Origin: Pectobacterium colocasium
GTDB lineage: Bacteria > Pseudomonadota > Gammaproteobacteria > Enterobacterales > Enterobacteriaceae
Length of the DNA stretch: 64,000 nt
Direction: 5' to 3'
Assembly: GCF_020181655.1 (NCBI RefSeq)
Contig: NZ_CP084032.1
Location: forward strand, 1,550,001 to 1,614,000
The translations under genes were made by a program, and so were the position numbers. The notes beneath the pieces are model-generated. The model was not told the DNA's origin. It searched no databases and saw nothing but the letters and a program-made list of their open reading frames with translations. Positions 18,315 to 26,231 of the stretch are shown piece by piece (the stretch's first letter is position 1; each line of letters begins with the position of its first letter).

Positions 18315-20452
18315 TATGCGGCTCTCACGATGTAGTTAAAGGCGATGTTGCGTGGACGGGTTTCTGTATCGCCCGCTGGTGATGTGACACTGTCGTAATA
18401 GAGCCACATCCTATTGTCTGAATCTGTTCCCTGTGAACCTATGCCATTGTTGTAATTCAGTGGCGCAGTCTCTGAATATGCAACGTTAATACCATTGCCG
18501 ATCTCAATGTAATAGCGATCCCGGTACTCATGAACGTGACTCTGAATAGTATTTCCCTGCGTTGACAGCAACGCACGCCCAGTATCAACACCGCGCCCAT
18601 CATCCCAGCCACGCACGAATTCGCCGCGCAAATCAGGCAGGAAACCCGATGGATAACGGGACGCCAGAACAGGGTATTGTGCAGTGTCGAACTGCTGACC
18701 GTTGCATTTTAGCCAGCCAGCGGGCGCTACAGCACCGGGGAATAGTTGTGGTAGGCCGACCAGTTCAGATGTGGGCAGTGCGCCGATTTTTTGCGGGGTG
18801 AGGTTTGCAGAATGATAAAGCTGGACATCGTCTGCCCACACCCCATTTTGTTGTTTCTGTATACGAAAATCATACGCTGCGTCTGTCATTCCGTTGTCAT
18901 ACAGCACCCAACCCCATTGGTTACTGTCGCCACCCCCTTCTCCGTGTGAATTCCCGCCCCTGTGTCTGACAGAGATATATGAAACCCAGCGCCCGGACTC
19001 AGCAGCGATACTGCCGGAACCCATAGACTGAGCGCTTGCCCACTCTGATTGCATAGCGTCACGGCTGGAAAACGTGGTACCGGGCTGATTCCTTACCGCC
19101 CCTTTCTCCGTTCCGCTACCGCCCTTATCGGCGGGCAGTGGAAATGTCAGGTTTTTGTCATGCCACAGGCGATAGACTGAACTGATTGTGCCTGAGTCAT
19201 TTCCAGCACTGACAATTACCCCACCAAACTCGGCGCTGTTACTGTCAATACCCGCTGAAATTAGCGACCACGTGTCACCTGCGCGCATCATCATTCCCGC
19301 AGAGTAGCGAGGCATATATGGAGTTAACTGCTGGTTGCGTATGATTTGTGAGGGAGTGGATGAATTTTTTAACCAGTTGAACAGCGCCCCGGCATCATAA
19401 TCCAGTACTGTCCCTGCGCCGCCAAACCCATACTGTCCCAGTTGCATGACAGGGATACCATTATGCAGCAACTCATTTGAAAGTATCCGTAGTGATGCCC
19501 CGCCGTTAATGCCGCTGCCACCATCTGCGATGATTCTGGCGTCAAAATCTACGCCGTTACCGCTCGAGTTAAAATCAACGAACGGCGTGTTTTTTTCCGA
19601 TTTTGCGCCTATTTCGATTCCTGCATTTTTCGTATCAACAGTTACTGCTCCGGCAAACACGGGGTTGTTGAGTAAACCGATGTTTTGCCTAAATTGCGTT
19701 TTGTCTGGAATATCGGCGCCGTTCTGGTCTTTTGCTAACTTCCCGGCAATCGCATTCAGCATCGTTGTGGAAAAGTTAGGGTCATTCCCTAGCGCGCTCG
19801 CCAGTTCTTGCAGTGTATCCAGCGCTGCAGGTGAACCATTGACCAGAGCTGCAATAGCCACTTTCACAAATGCCGTGGTGGCCAGTTGCGTGTCATTAGA
19901 ACCGGATGCTGCAGTTGGGGCGGTTGGCGTTCCTGTGAATGCCGGACTCGCTTTCGGCGCGTACTGGGGATGTGCATCAAGAGTTGATGCATGGGCATTC
20001 AGCTTATTTGTCGCGTCGGCTTTGGCATCAGCAATCGCATTAAGCACAGTAGTTCTGAAGTCCGGGTCATTCCCCAACGCATTCGCCAGCTCCTGCAGCG
20101 TATCCAGCGCTGCTGGTGAGCCGTTGATTAACGTAGTAATCGCAGCTTTAACGAATGCTGTAGTCGCAATCTGATTACTGTTAGCGGTTTGAGCGGCAGT
20201 TGGAGCGGTTGGCGTTCCTGTGAGGGCTGGACTCGCTTTTGGCGCATATTGGGTATGAGGATCAACGGCACCGACATGCGTGGCCAAATCACTTTCCGTT
20301 TTTTCCTGCCCGCTCTTCAGATAAGTCGTGCGGCTAGCCAACTGTTCAGCCTGTCGGTTGGAAATACCTCCGGGGCCACCGACAACAGGGTCTGATGTTT
20401 CCAGTTGATAAATGCCGTCGATCCACGTTTTTTGTTCAGGCAAGTTAGCCAT
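18314..20452 (-). CDS. Tail fibre protein with internal repeats and collar domain
   Basis: The 712-residue protein is the receptor-binding side fibre, equivalent to Mu S or P2 H. The N-terminus (MANLPEQKTWIDGIYQLE) is the baseplate attachment region. Residues about 69-142 and 164-236 are two copies of one repeat (ASPALTGTPTAPTAA... GSPAALDTLQELANALGNDP), a common fibre shaft unit. Near residue 590 a phage collar domain appears (PVGAVAP-like segment PGAVAPAGWLKCNG, then FLPDLRGEFVRGWDDGRG). No invertase gene or second fibre set lies nearby, so there is no sign of host-range switching by inversion. Confidence 0.92.
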   Translation of the reverse strand: MANLPEQKTWIDGIYQLETSDPVVGGPGGISNRQAEQLASRTTYLKSGQEKTESDLATHVGAVDPHTQYAPKASPALTGTPTAPTAAQTANSNQIATTAFVKAAITTLINGSPAALDTLQELANALGNDPDFRTTVLNAIADAKADATNKLNAHASTLDAHPQYAPKASPAFTGTPTAPTAASGSNDTQLATTAFVKVAIAALVNGSPAALDTLQELASALGNDPNFSTTMLNAIAGKLAKDQNGADIPDKTQFRQNIGLLNNPVFAGAVTVDTKNAGIEIGAKSEKNTPFVDFNSSGNGVDFDARIIADGGSGINGGASLRILSNELLHNGIPVMQLGQYGFGGAGTVLDYDAGALFNWLKNSSTPSQIIRNQQLTPYMPRYSAGMMMRAGDTWSLISAGIDSNSAEFGGVIVSAGNDSGTISSVYRLWHDKNLTFPLPADKGGSGTEKGAVRNQPGTTFSSRDAMQSEWASAQSMGSGSIAAESGRWVSYISVRHRGGNSHGEGGGDSNQWGWVLYDNGMTDAAYDFRIQKQQNGVWADDVQLYHSANLTPQKIGALPTSELVGLPQLFPGAVAPAGWLKCNGQQFDTAQYPVLASRYPSGFLPDLRGEFVRGWDDGRGVDTGRALLSTQGNTIQSHVHEYRDRYYIEIGNGINVAYSETAPLNYNNGIGSQGTDSDNRMWLYYDSVTSPAGDTETRPRNIAFNYIVRAA
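19745..20248 (-). repeat. Duplicated fibre-shaft segment
   Basis: Two in-frame copies of a roughly 220-base unit (20027-20248 and 19745-19963) encode nearly the same 73-residue peptide within the tail fibre. They could recombine to change fibre length. Confidence 0.75.
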
Positions 20453-21028
20453 TTATGCACTCCCGTAATTATAACTGCCGTCATACGACGCGGTTTCGTT
20501 ATAGCGAATAGGCACCCCCAGATATTCCAGGCTGGCCAACAGGCAGCGGGCGGGGGCAATCATTTCCAGTGTGTTACGCAGCATCTGCGCCTGGTCATTG
20601 GTGATAGGTTGTTGCAGCAGAACACGATAAACAGGCCACTTGTTGCTATCGCCGTAAACCATGTGACCGTTATAACTGCGGATACCGTTGTAACTAAGGC
20701 GTCCGATGTGTTCGATTAACTCAACATCGCCAAACCCCAGGCTACGGATAACGTCACGAACGGCCCATTCCGTCCCTTTGAAGCGATGCCGCTCTATCGC
20801 TGACTTAATCATTGCGCGGCGGGCATCTTCAGATTCAGCCAGTTGCCAACCGTCCTCCTTCAGAGAGAATTGCTCAGCAAGCGCATCCAGTGCGCTGCTG
20901 TCAACGATATCGACCAGATAGACAATGACGACTTCAACCTGCAGAGCGTCAAATCCATCCAGTAACGATGCCAACACGCTAAATCGCAGATCAGACGCCA
21001 GTGAGGGCGGGAGAAGGTCTTTACTCAT
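20453..21028 (-). CDS. Tail protein I family (baseplate component)
   Basis: The 191-residue protein matches the P2 gpI type: MSKDLLPPSLASDLRFSVLASLL at the start and the conserved LDALAEQFSLKEDGW and RHRFKGTEWAVRDVIRSLGF segments. P2 gpI is a baseplate wedge component linking to the fibre. I use ATG 21028, which overlaps the gpJ stop by eight bases; a longer start at 21043 lacks the family N-terminus. The C-terminus is unusual, ending with repeated Tyr-rich units (YNETASYDGSYNYGSA), which also occur as SYNG motifs near residue 130. Confidence 0.9.
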   Translation of the reverse strand: MSKDLLPPSLASDLRFSVLASLLDGFDALQVEVVIVYLVDIVDSSALDALAEQFSLKEDGWQLAESEDARRAMIKSAIERHRFKGTEWAVRDVIRSLGFGDVELIEHIGRLSYNGIRSYNGHMVYGDSNKWPVYRVLLQQPITNDQAQMLRNTLEMIAPARCLLASLEYLGVPIRYNETASYDGSYNYGSA

Positions 21029-22127
21029 CAGCCGCACCTGCAATAGCTATTGCGATGTCTGTACAGATAGCGAGTTGCCAGTCATCAAGCACCAGCAACG
21101 CCGGGGACAGCAGCTCAACGCTGTAAACCCCATCGAGCAATAAGGCGGCATTAATCTGACTGGGCACGATGTCCTGCCCCAATGTTGCCCGACGTTGTTC
21201 TGTCCAGGCTAACGCAGCCTGTTGTGCTGCTTGTTTAACTGGCAATGCCTGCACATCGCGTTTGAGCGTCAATCTGGCATGCAGTGAGTATTCAATTGGA
21301 ACCGGGGATTTTGCCGCGACGGTGTCCGTGAGTGGCCGGACTTTTTCATCTGAACAAACGCTGATCACTTGCGCCAGCACACTGCCATCAGGCAGGCCTG
21401 TGGACAGCAGCGGATATAAATGAACAGTGCCAGGCTCGGCTCTGACCACCGCAACGTCAACAATATCGGGGTGAGCGCTCAGCGCATGATAGCGGTACGC
21501 TAATTTTGAGCCTGCCGTGCTGAAGGACTCAGGGGCTAGCTGGATGCGTTCGCGCAGCCGGTCATCGGTTTCCTCATCAGAACCACCGGCACTGTCAGTG
21601 AGATTCCTCACAGTGAAATCGATATCGTCAATGTCATCCAGCAACGTGCTGATTTGCGCCGGTTGCCAGTTGTTGCCCACTAACCCCGCCTGCGTACAGG
21701 TCGCTGCCACTGTTGCACTTAGTGTGCCAGCCTTCACTATCACATCGCTGTCGGTTGCAAATACGACGCTGTCGGAGGCGCTGACGCGGGTTCCCGCAGG
21801 GATCAGCGTATCGGTCAACAATGCGCTTTCGACGCTAAACTGCAGCGTTGTCTGTCCGGCCAACGCCGCGAGTCGGTACGTTCCCACCAGTTCGCCGAGG
21901 TAGTCCAGCATCGGGGCGCGGGCATAACGCACCAGATTCTGTTTTGCCGCATCCTGAATCGCACTGCGTACCAGCATTTCACGGTAGGCCATCAAATCAA
22001 TCAGCAGACGTTCAGCCTGGGCGGGATACAGTGTCTTACCGCTGTCTGCCTCATATTTTGCAATCAGTTCTGCGGTAATCTTCGCGGCATCACGCTCAAT
22101 GAAGACAGGTTCAGTCGTTACCGCCAT
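21021..22127 (-). CDS. Baseplate assembly protein J
   Basis: This 368-residue baseplate wedge protein is of the P2 gpJ / Mu gp47 superfamily. The N-terminal pattern AKYEADSGKTLYPAQAERLLIDLMAYRE and the middle block GTRVSASDSVVFATD are typical. It overlaps the W gene by ten bases and gpI by eight, giving a tightly coupled W-J-I cluster. The order is the same as in P2. Confidence 0.93.
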   Translation of the reverse strand: MAVTTEPVFIERDAAKITAELIAKYEADSGKTLYPAQAERLLIDLMAYREMLVRSAIQDAAKQNLVRYARAPMLDYLGELVGTYRLAALAGQTTLQFSVESALLTDTLIPAGTRVSASDSVVFATDSDVIVKAGTLSATVAATCTQAGLVGNNWQPAQISTLLDDIDDIDFTVRNLTDSAGGSDEETDDRLRERIQLAPESFSTAGSKLAYRYHALSAHPDIVDVAVVRAEPGTVHLYPLLSTGLPDGSVLAQVISVCSDEKVRPLTDTVAAKSPVPIEYSLHARLTLKRDVQALPVKQAAQQAALAWTEQRRATLGQDIVPSQINAALLLDGVYSVELLSPALLVLDDWQLAICTDIAIAIAGAADE

Positions 22128-22465
22128 AGCACCTCCGTAGCCTGTAGCACGCCGCTGGTTGTTTCCCAGCTCAGGCGCAGTGTCATATGCGAACCATCAA
22201 TCAATGGCTTCACGGCCAGCAGCTTGCAGCGCGGCTCCCAGCGTTTGATTGCTTCGACCGTCTCCCGCACGACGTGCGGAATTGCCCGGTCAATCGGGTA
22301 GTCAATGTAATGATGCAGGTTGCTGCCAAATTCGGGACGATGGGGATCGCTGCCGCGTGGCGTGCGCAGAATGATGTGAATGGCCTGTGTGATATCGGCA
22401 ACGCCCTCGACGAGGGCGCCAGGGTGTTGCAGGGCCGGTTGCCAGTAAACAGAATTAGTATTCAT
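22118..22465 (-). CDS. Baseplate protein W / gp25-like
   Basis: The 115-residue protein is a gp25-fold (lysozyme-like without enzymatic use) baseplate wedge protein. The signature is ITQAIHIILRTPRGSDPHRPEFGSNLHHYID, with the conserved arginine- and proline-rich turn. P2 gpW has the same size and position before gpJ. The AbiJ-like gene separates it from gpV, which in P2 would be adjacent. Confidence 0.92.
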   Translation of the reverse strand: MNTNSVYWQPALQHPGALVEGVADITQAIHIILRTPRGSDPHRPEFGSNLHHYIDYPIDRAIPHVVRETVEAIKRWEPRCKLLAVKPLIDGSHMTLRLSWETTSGVLQATEVLWR

Positions 22466-22530
22466 GGGGGCAGTATCGCCCCCGGTGGGCTCGGTGGTTA
22501 TTAAAGGGGATGAAAAATAGATTTAGCGGT

Positions 22531-23379
22531 TTACCGATCCTTTTCGGCAATCTTCGTCCACAGAAAATTACAGAATGCGCTACAGGCAACCAGCATAAAT
22601 TTGGCATCAGCAAATGAGGGATGTTCTGATTCAGCGGTTAGCGCATGTCTGATACCACCGCTATCGCTGGTATAGCCGTAGAGGCTGGAAAACGCATTTT
22701 TCAGGCTAGGGTGCAGGCCGATAGAGGTTTCAATTTGTTTAAGGCTTTTGCCTAACGTACCTTTCTCGTCGCCAGAAATAGCGTTACACGCTGACTCAAC
22801 GGCGGAAATCGACTCTTTGATTGAGTTGCGATAATCAGGCTGTTTACGGTCAGAAAGAAGCTCTAATGCTCGCTGAAGATGAAATTTCGTTGATTGGGAA
22901 CCGTTGACTATTGCGCCTTCAACGGCCTCGATTTCTTGGTTATCAGTAATTTCAACAAACTCTTTTTCTATAATACGATAAGCTGCATTTTCTGTTTCAA
23001 GCGTAATGTTTAATTGTCTGATTAACGCTGGAGTCCAATCATCAGGTAGGTTTTTTAGTATAAATTCCACTAAATCATATACGTCATACCATTCGTCTTT
23101 AAAAATAATATCTCGCAAATTAGCGTAAACATCTTTTTGATTAGTATGGTTAGAGAGAAAACCCGGATAGACGTCTAAAGGCATTTTTAAGAAAGAAATC
23201 CATATATCTTCTGACAACGTGTTCAATATAGATGCACAATCTGGGCTTCCTTGCCATGTATCAAGTACATAAATTTGCAGAGCATTCCAAATCCCTGTTC
23301 GTAACTCATTATCTATAGACTCACGCTGAATTATTTTCTGCATAGGGCGGATTCCCATCCGCTGAGAAAATGACGGCAT
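22531..23379 (-). CDS. AbiJ-like abortive infection protein (phage-borne cargo)
   Basis: The 282-residue protein opens with FSQRMGIRPMQKIIQRESIDNELR, which resembles the N-terminal domain (AbiJ_NTD4 type) found on abortive-infection proteins. The C-terminal part is helical and ends with SGGIRHALTAESE followed by ADAKFMLVACSAFCNFLW, an R-H pattern like that of HEPN-type AbiJ C-termini. That suggests an RNase-like toxin domain. The gene interrupts the conserved V-W baseplate order and is visibly more AT-rich than its neighbours. ATG 23379 has AGGTGAG upstream. It probably protects the lysogen against other phages. The family call comes from memory of the motif, not a search. Confidence 0.72.
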   Translation of the reverse strand: MPSFSQRMGIRPMQKIIQRESIDNELRTGIWNALQIYVLDTWQGSPDCASILNTLSEDIWISFLKMPLDVYPGFLSNHTNQKDVYANLRDIIFKDEWYDVYDLVEFILKNLPDDWTPALIRQLNITLETENAAYRIIEKEFVEITDNQEIEAVEGAIVNGSQSTKFHLQRALELLSDRKQPDYRNSIKESISAVESACNAISGDEKGTLGKSLKQIETSIGLHPSLKNAFSSLYGYTSDSGGIRHALTAESEHPSFADAKFMLVACSAFCNFLWTKIAEKDR

Positions 23380-23405
23380 ATACTCACCTGAAAAGTAGAC
23401 AAGAT

Positions 23406-23999
23406 TCAGTGAGTATGATGATTCGAGTTGCCGCCCTTGTCCATGATCTTACCACTGGCATCAATATCCCCCTGAACGCTGACATTGCCCTGAATTGTCG
23501 CCGCCGCACCGCTCCCGCCAGAACCCGCCATGCCACCCTGATAGGTTAACTTACCTTTTACTAATAGATTGCCCGTGACTTCCATTTCTGGCGCATCAAT
23601 GGTGGCCCGTTGTGTTTTCACCGTGACATCCGTACCGCAGGCGATCACGATATGCTCAATGCCGCCGTTAATCGTCAACGTATGGGTTTGACGGTCATAG
23701 TAAAACGCGGCGCTGTCGGAATAGGTCACACCGCGTGCGTCCGGGTTATTGACTGGTGGCTTATCGACACTCGAATAGACCGCGCCCAGGATAACGCCAT
23801 CCTCGCCATTTTCATCCAGCAACACGACAACCTGCTCACCTACGTCGGGCAACCAGTAGTCCTTATTGTTCTGGGTATTGTGCTGCAGGACATCAAGCCA
23901 ATTGGTGCGCATATTATCGCATTCGGGCAGGCGAACGCGGGCGCGGACGCTCTGAGGGTCAACGGCGCTGACGGTGCCCACCTGTCGTGATACGCTCAT
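23406..23999 (-). CDS. Baseplate spike protein V (gp45-like)
   Basis: This 197-residue protein is the membrane-piercing spike. An N-terminal OB-fold domain (GTVSAVDPQSVRARVRLPECDNMRTNWL) leads to a repetitive beta-helix and the C-terminal tip motif NHHTH. In P2 gpV, HxH motifs at the tip bind iron. It overlaps gpD by four bases. The following gene in the transcript is the AbiJ-like insert. Confidence 0.92.
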   Translation of the reverse strand: MSVSRQVGTVSAVDPQSVRARVRLPECDNMRTNWLDVLQHNTQNNKDYWLPDVGEQVVVLLDENGEDGVILGAVYSSVDKPPVNNPDARGVTYSDSAAFYYDRQTHTLTINGGIEHIVIACGTDVTVKTQRATIDAPEMEVTGNLLVKGKLTYQGGMAGSGGSGAAATIQGNVSVQGDIDASGKIMDKGGNSNHHTH

Positions 24000-25147
24000 T
24001 TTTTCTTTTCCTTCACGGTCGTTGTCGTAGTGGTCGTGCCATCCGCTTTGTAAACCGTCAGCGTCTGCGTTTTCTTCTTTTTCTTGCCATTGGTCTCCGG
24101 GCCACGAGCAACTTCCAGTTCGGTCACGTAACCGCTGCTGCGATCAAACGAATGCCGGGCGCTGGTAATAAGCCACTGCCCGGATAATTGACCAAATTTC
24201 ACCAGCGCTATTTTGTTGCCAGCAGTGAGTTGCGGCGTTCCTATTACCGTCAGTGAACCGGTCTGCTGATATTCGTTATGTGAATCCAGCGCAGCATCGG
24301 CTTTGAGCTGCGCACTGTCTTTGTCCGCTGAGCGGCTAGTGACCTTGAGCGTATCCGCACTGGTGGTTTTGCCACTCTCTTTTACCGTGTCTGTCGTCGC
24401 ACTCCCATCGGAATGGTACGTCACCAGCTTTTTGTCACTGGCCTTTTGGTGCTTCAGCTTTGCCGACTTATAGACCTGGTTGATGGTGTCACGCAGAGAA
24501 TAGCGGGCGACGTCGGCGGGCGATAACTGCTTAACGGGATCAAGCTGTCGTAAGGTGGCCAGATGGGAAAATATCAATTGGTCGCTGACAACCTTAACGG
24601 CATAGCCATAGTCGCTGGCCAGTCGCTTCAGGAAGCCGACATCGGTTTCCGCATACTGCGTGACACGATCGACCTTTATTGACTCAATACCGCCAACCAG
24701 TTTCAGGCTGTGCTTTTTTGCAATACGTCCCGCGATAGCGGCCAGCGTGGTATTTTCAAAACCACGGCTCGATTTGGTGCGCAGTGCAGTATTGACCGAC
24801 GTGGCCACGCCGCGAATGGATACCGTTGACGGCGGCGCACTGACTTCGATCTCATCGATAGAAAACGTGCCGCAGGACAGCAGCTTCTCACCACGGTAAC
24901 CGAGTTTCATCGTCAGCGTATCGCCTTTACCCGGATACCACTTATCCAGCCAGCGTTTGTCTGTGTCATCCAGTGTGACTTCAATAGTATCCGACTCCGA
25001 TTTGATATTGTCGGTATAGCTGACGCGGGTGACGTAAGGTGCGATATCGTTGGTGATATCTTTTTTCAGATACCACAGAGTAAACACCGGCTGCAGGACT
25101 TCGGAGGTTCCCGGAGGCGGTGCTGTTTGTTGAGTTAACGTAGCCAC
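23996..25147 (-). CDS. Late control protein D family (tail hub)
   Basis: The 383-residue protein belongs to the gpD / gp27-like hub family: PVFTLWYLKKDITNDIAPYVTRVSYTDN at the N-terminus, KWYPGKGDTLTMKLGYRGEKL, and VGFLKRLASDYGYAVKVVSDQLIF in the middle are characteristic. It joins the tube to the spike. The C-terminus ends in a Lys-rich and Thr-rich tail (TTTTTTVKEKKK), which is unusual and low-complexity. It overlaps the gpX gene by 13 bases. Confidence 0.92.
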   Translation of the reverse strand: MATLTQQTAPPPGTSEVLQPVFTLWYLKKDITNDIAPYVTRVSYTDNIKSESDTIEVTLDDTDKRWLDKWYPGKGDTLTMKLGYRGEKLLSCGTFSIDEIEVSAPPSTVSIRGVATSVNTALRTKSSRGFENTTLAAIAGRIAKKHSLKLVGGIESIKVDRVTQYAETDVGFLKRLASDYGYAVKVVSDQLIFSHLATLRQLDPVKQLSPADVARYSLRDTINQVYKSAKLKHQKASDKKLVTYHSDGSATTDTVKESGKTTSADTLKVTSRSADKDSAQLKADAALDSHNEYQQTGSLTVIGTPQLTAGNKIALVKFGQLSGQWLITSARHSFDRSSGYVTELEVARGPETNGKKKKKTQTLTVYKADGTTTTTTTVKEKKK

Positions 25148-25350
25148 GGCGCGACCTCCTCAGCGTTTTCTACTTCGTCCTGTTCAATCATTGGGATCAA
25201 GAGAACGATGCCGGACGGTAATGATGGCGTAACGGCCACATGCGGGTTCGCCATGATGATCCGGTCATAGCCCAACGGATCACCATAATAATGGTGTGAC
25301 AGCGAATCCCACCGGTCACCCATTTTCGTCACATGCTCGATGTATCTCAT
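25135..25350 (-). CDS. Tail protein X (LysM-like)
   Basis: This 71-residue protein has the single LysM-like fold of P2 gpX: GDRWDSLSHHYYGDPLGYDRIIMANPH, then LPSGIVLLIPMI. It is thought to act at the tail hub during assembly. It overlaps gpU by four bases at its start and gpD by 13 bases at its end. Confidence 0.92.
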   Translation of the reverse strand: MRYIEHVTKMGDRWDSLSHHYYGDPLGYDRIIMANPHVAVTPSLPSGIVLLIPMIEQDEVENAEEVAPWLR

Positions 25351-26231
25351 GCTTTCCTCGCCACAATTGTCGATGTCATTTTACTGAGCGCCGGAGAGTT
25401 GTTTTTCAGCAGCACGCCAGCGGCATCAAACTGCCCGGAAACGGTATTCAATGCGGCGGCCAGATTGCGGCTGTCAACGCCTGCCAGTGATTGCCGTGCC
25501 GATGCCACAAACGTTGCAGCCTGACCTGTGTCACGTGCTAACCGCACCGCATCAGGAAACATGTCTTTGACGGCATTCAACGCCGGAATTGATGACATTA
25601 ACGGCGCGGTCACACCGCCAATCTGCGACATCAGACCGGGAATGCGGGTTAGTGCAACCGTCGGATTGGTCGCCATCTTCTGCACCGCACGTACCGTACT
25701 GGCAGCGGTGGTGAGGGCAGACTGTGCTTTCTTCGCATAGCTCACGGCATCGCGTACTGATTGCGCCATGCCGCTGGGTTTGGTGACAGCGCTAGTGACA
25801 ACGCCCGTTCCTGGAATGGCACTGTTAATCGCGGGTGGCGTGAGTGGGCTTTTCGGGTCGCCGATGTACTCGCGCAACGTCACTTCCGCCGTCATGGCCA
25901 TCACGTTCCCAGACGAATCGGTCTGCTGGCTACTGGCCGTCACTGCCGTAATCACGAACCAGCCGCGATAATCGCCATTGCCGAATACCAGTGCCAGCGC
26001 CTGATGCGCCCGCATCGCGCGACGTAACCGCGACAGCTCGTTATCTGGGGTGCAATACAGGCTGTGGAATACCAGGCTAATGCGGAACTCATCGAGCTGT
26101 TCGCCGACAAACTGCAGTCCTGGCTTCCCCTCAATACGGCTGTGCTCGGCATAATCGACGCCGAACGTCGATTCAAAACCGTCCCAGTAGGTAATCAACT
26201 CAAACTCAATATCACCCAATACGGCAAACAT
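25347..26231 (-). CDS. Tail protein U family, extended
   Basis: The first 130 residues match the P2 gpU type (MFAVLGDIEFELITYWDGFE, then IEGKPGLQFVGEQLDEFRI and GNGDYRGWFVITAV). The remaining about 160 residues are Ala-rich and helical. P2 gpU is shorter, near 160 residues, so this 294-residue version has a C-terminal extension with unknown role. It starts exactly at the tape-measure stop. Confidence 0.88.
   Translation of the reverse strand: MFAVLGDIEFELITYWDGFESTFGVDYAEHSRIEGKPGLQFVGEQLDEFRISLVFHSLYCTPDNELSRLRRAMRAHQALALVFGNGDYRGWFVITAVTASSQQTDSSGNVMAMTAEVTLREYIGDPKSPLTPPAINSAIPGTGVVTSAVTKPSGMAQSVRDAVSYAKKAQSALTTAASTVRAVQKMATNPTVALTRIPGLMSQIGGVTAPLMSSIPALNAVKDMFPDAVRLARDTGQAATFVASARQSLAGVDSRNLAAALNTVSGQFDAAGVLLKNNSPALSKMTSTIVARKA

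Noticed and set aside
18314..20452. Invertible tail fibre segment as in Mu G
   Set aside because: Only one fibre and one Tfa gene, no inverted repeats flanking them that I could see, and no Gin-type recombinase.
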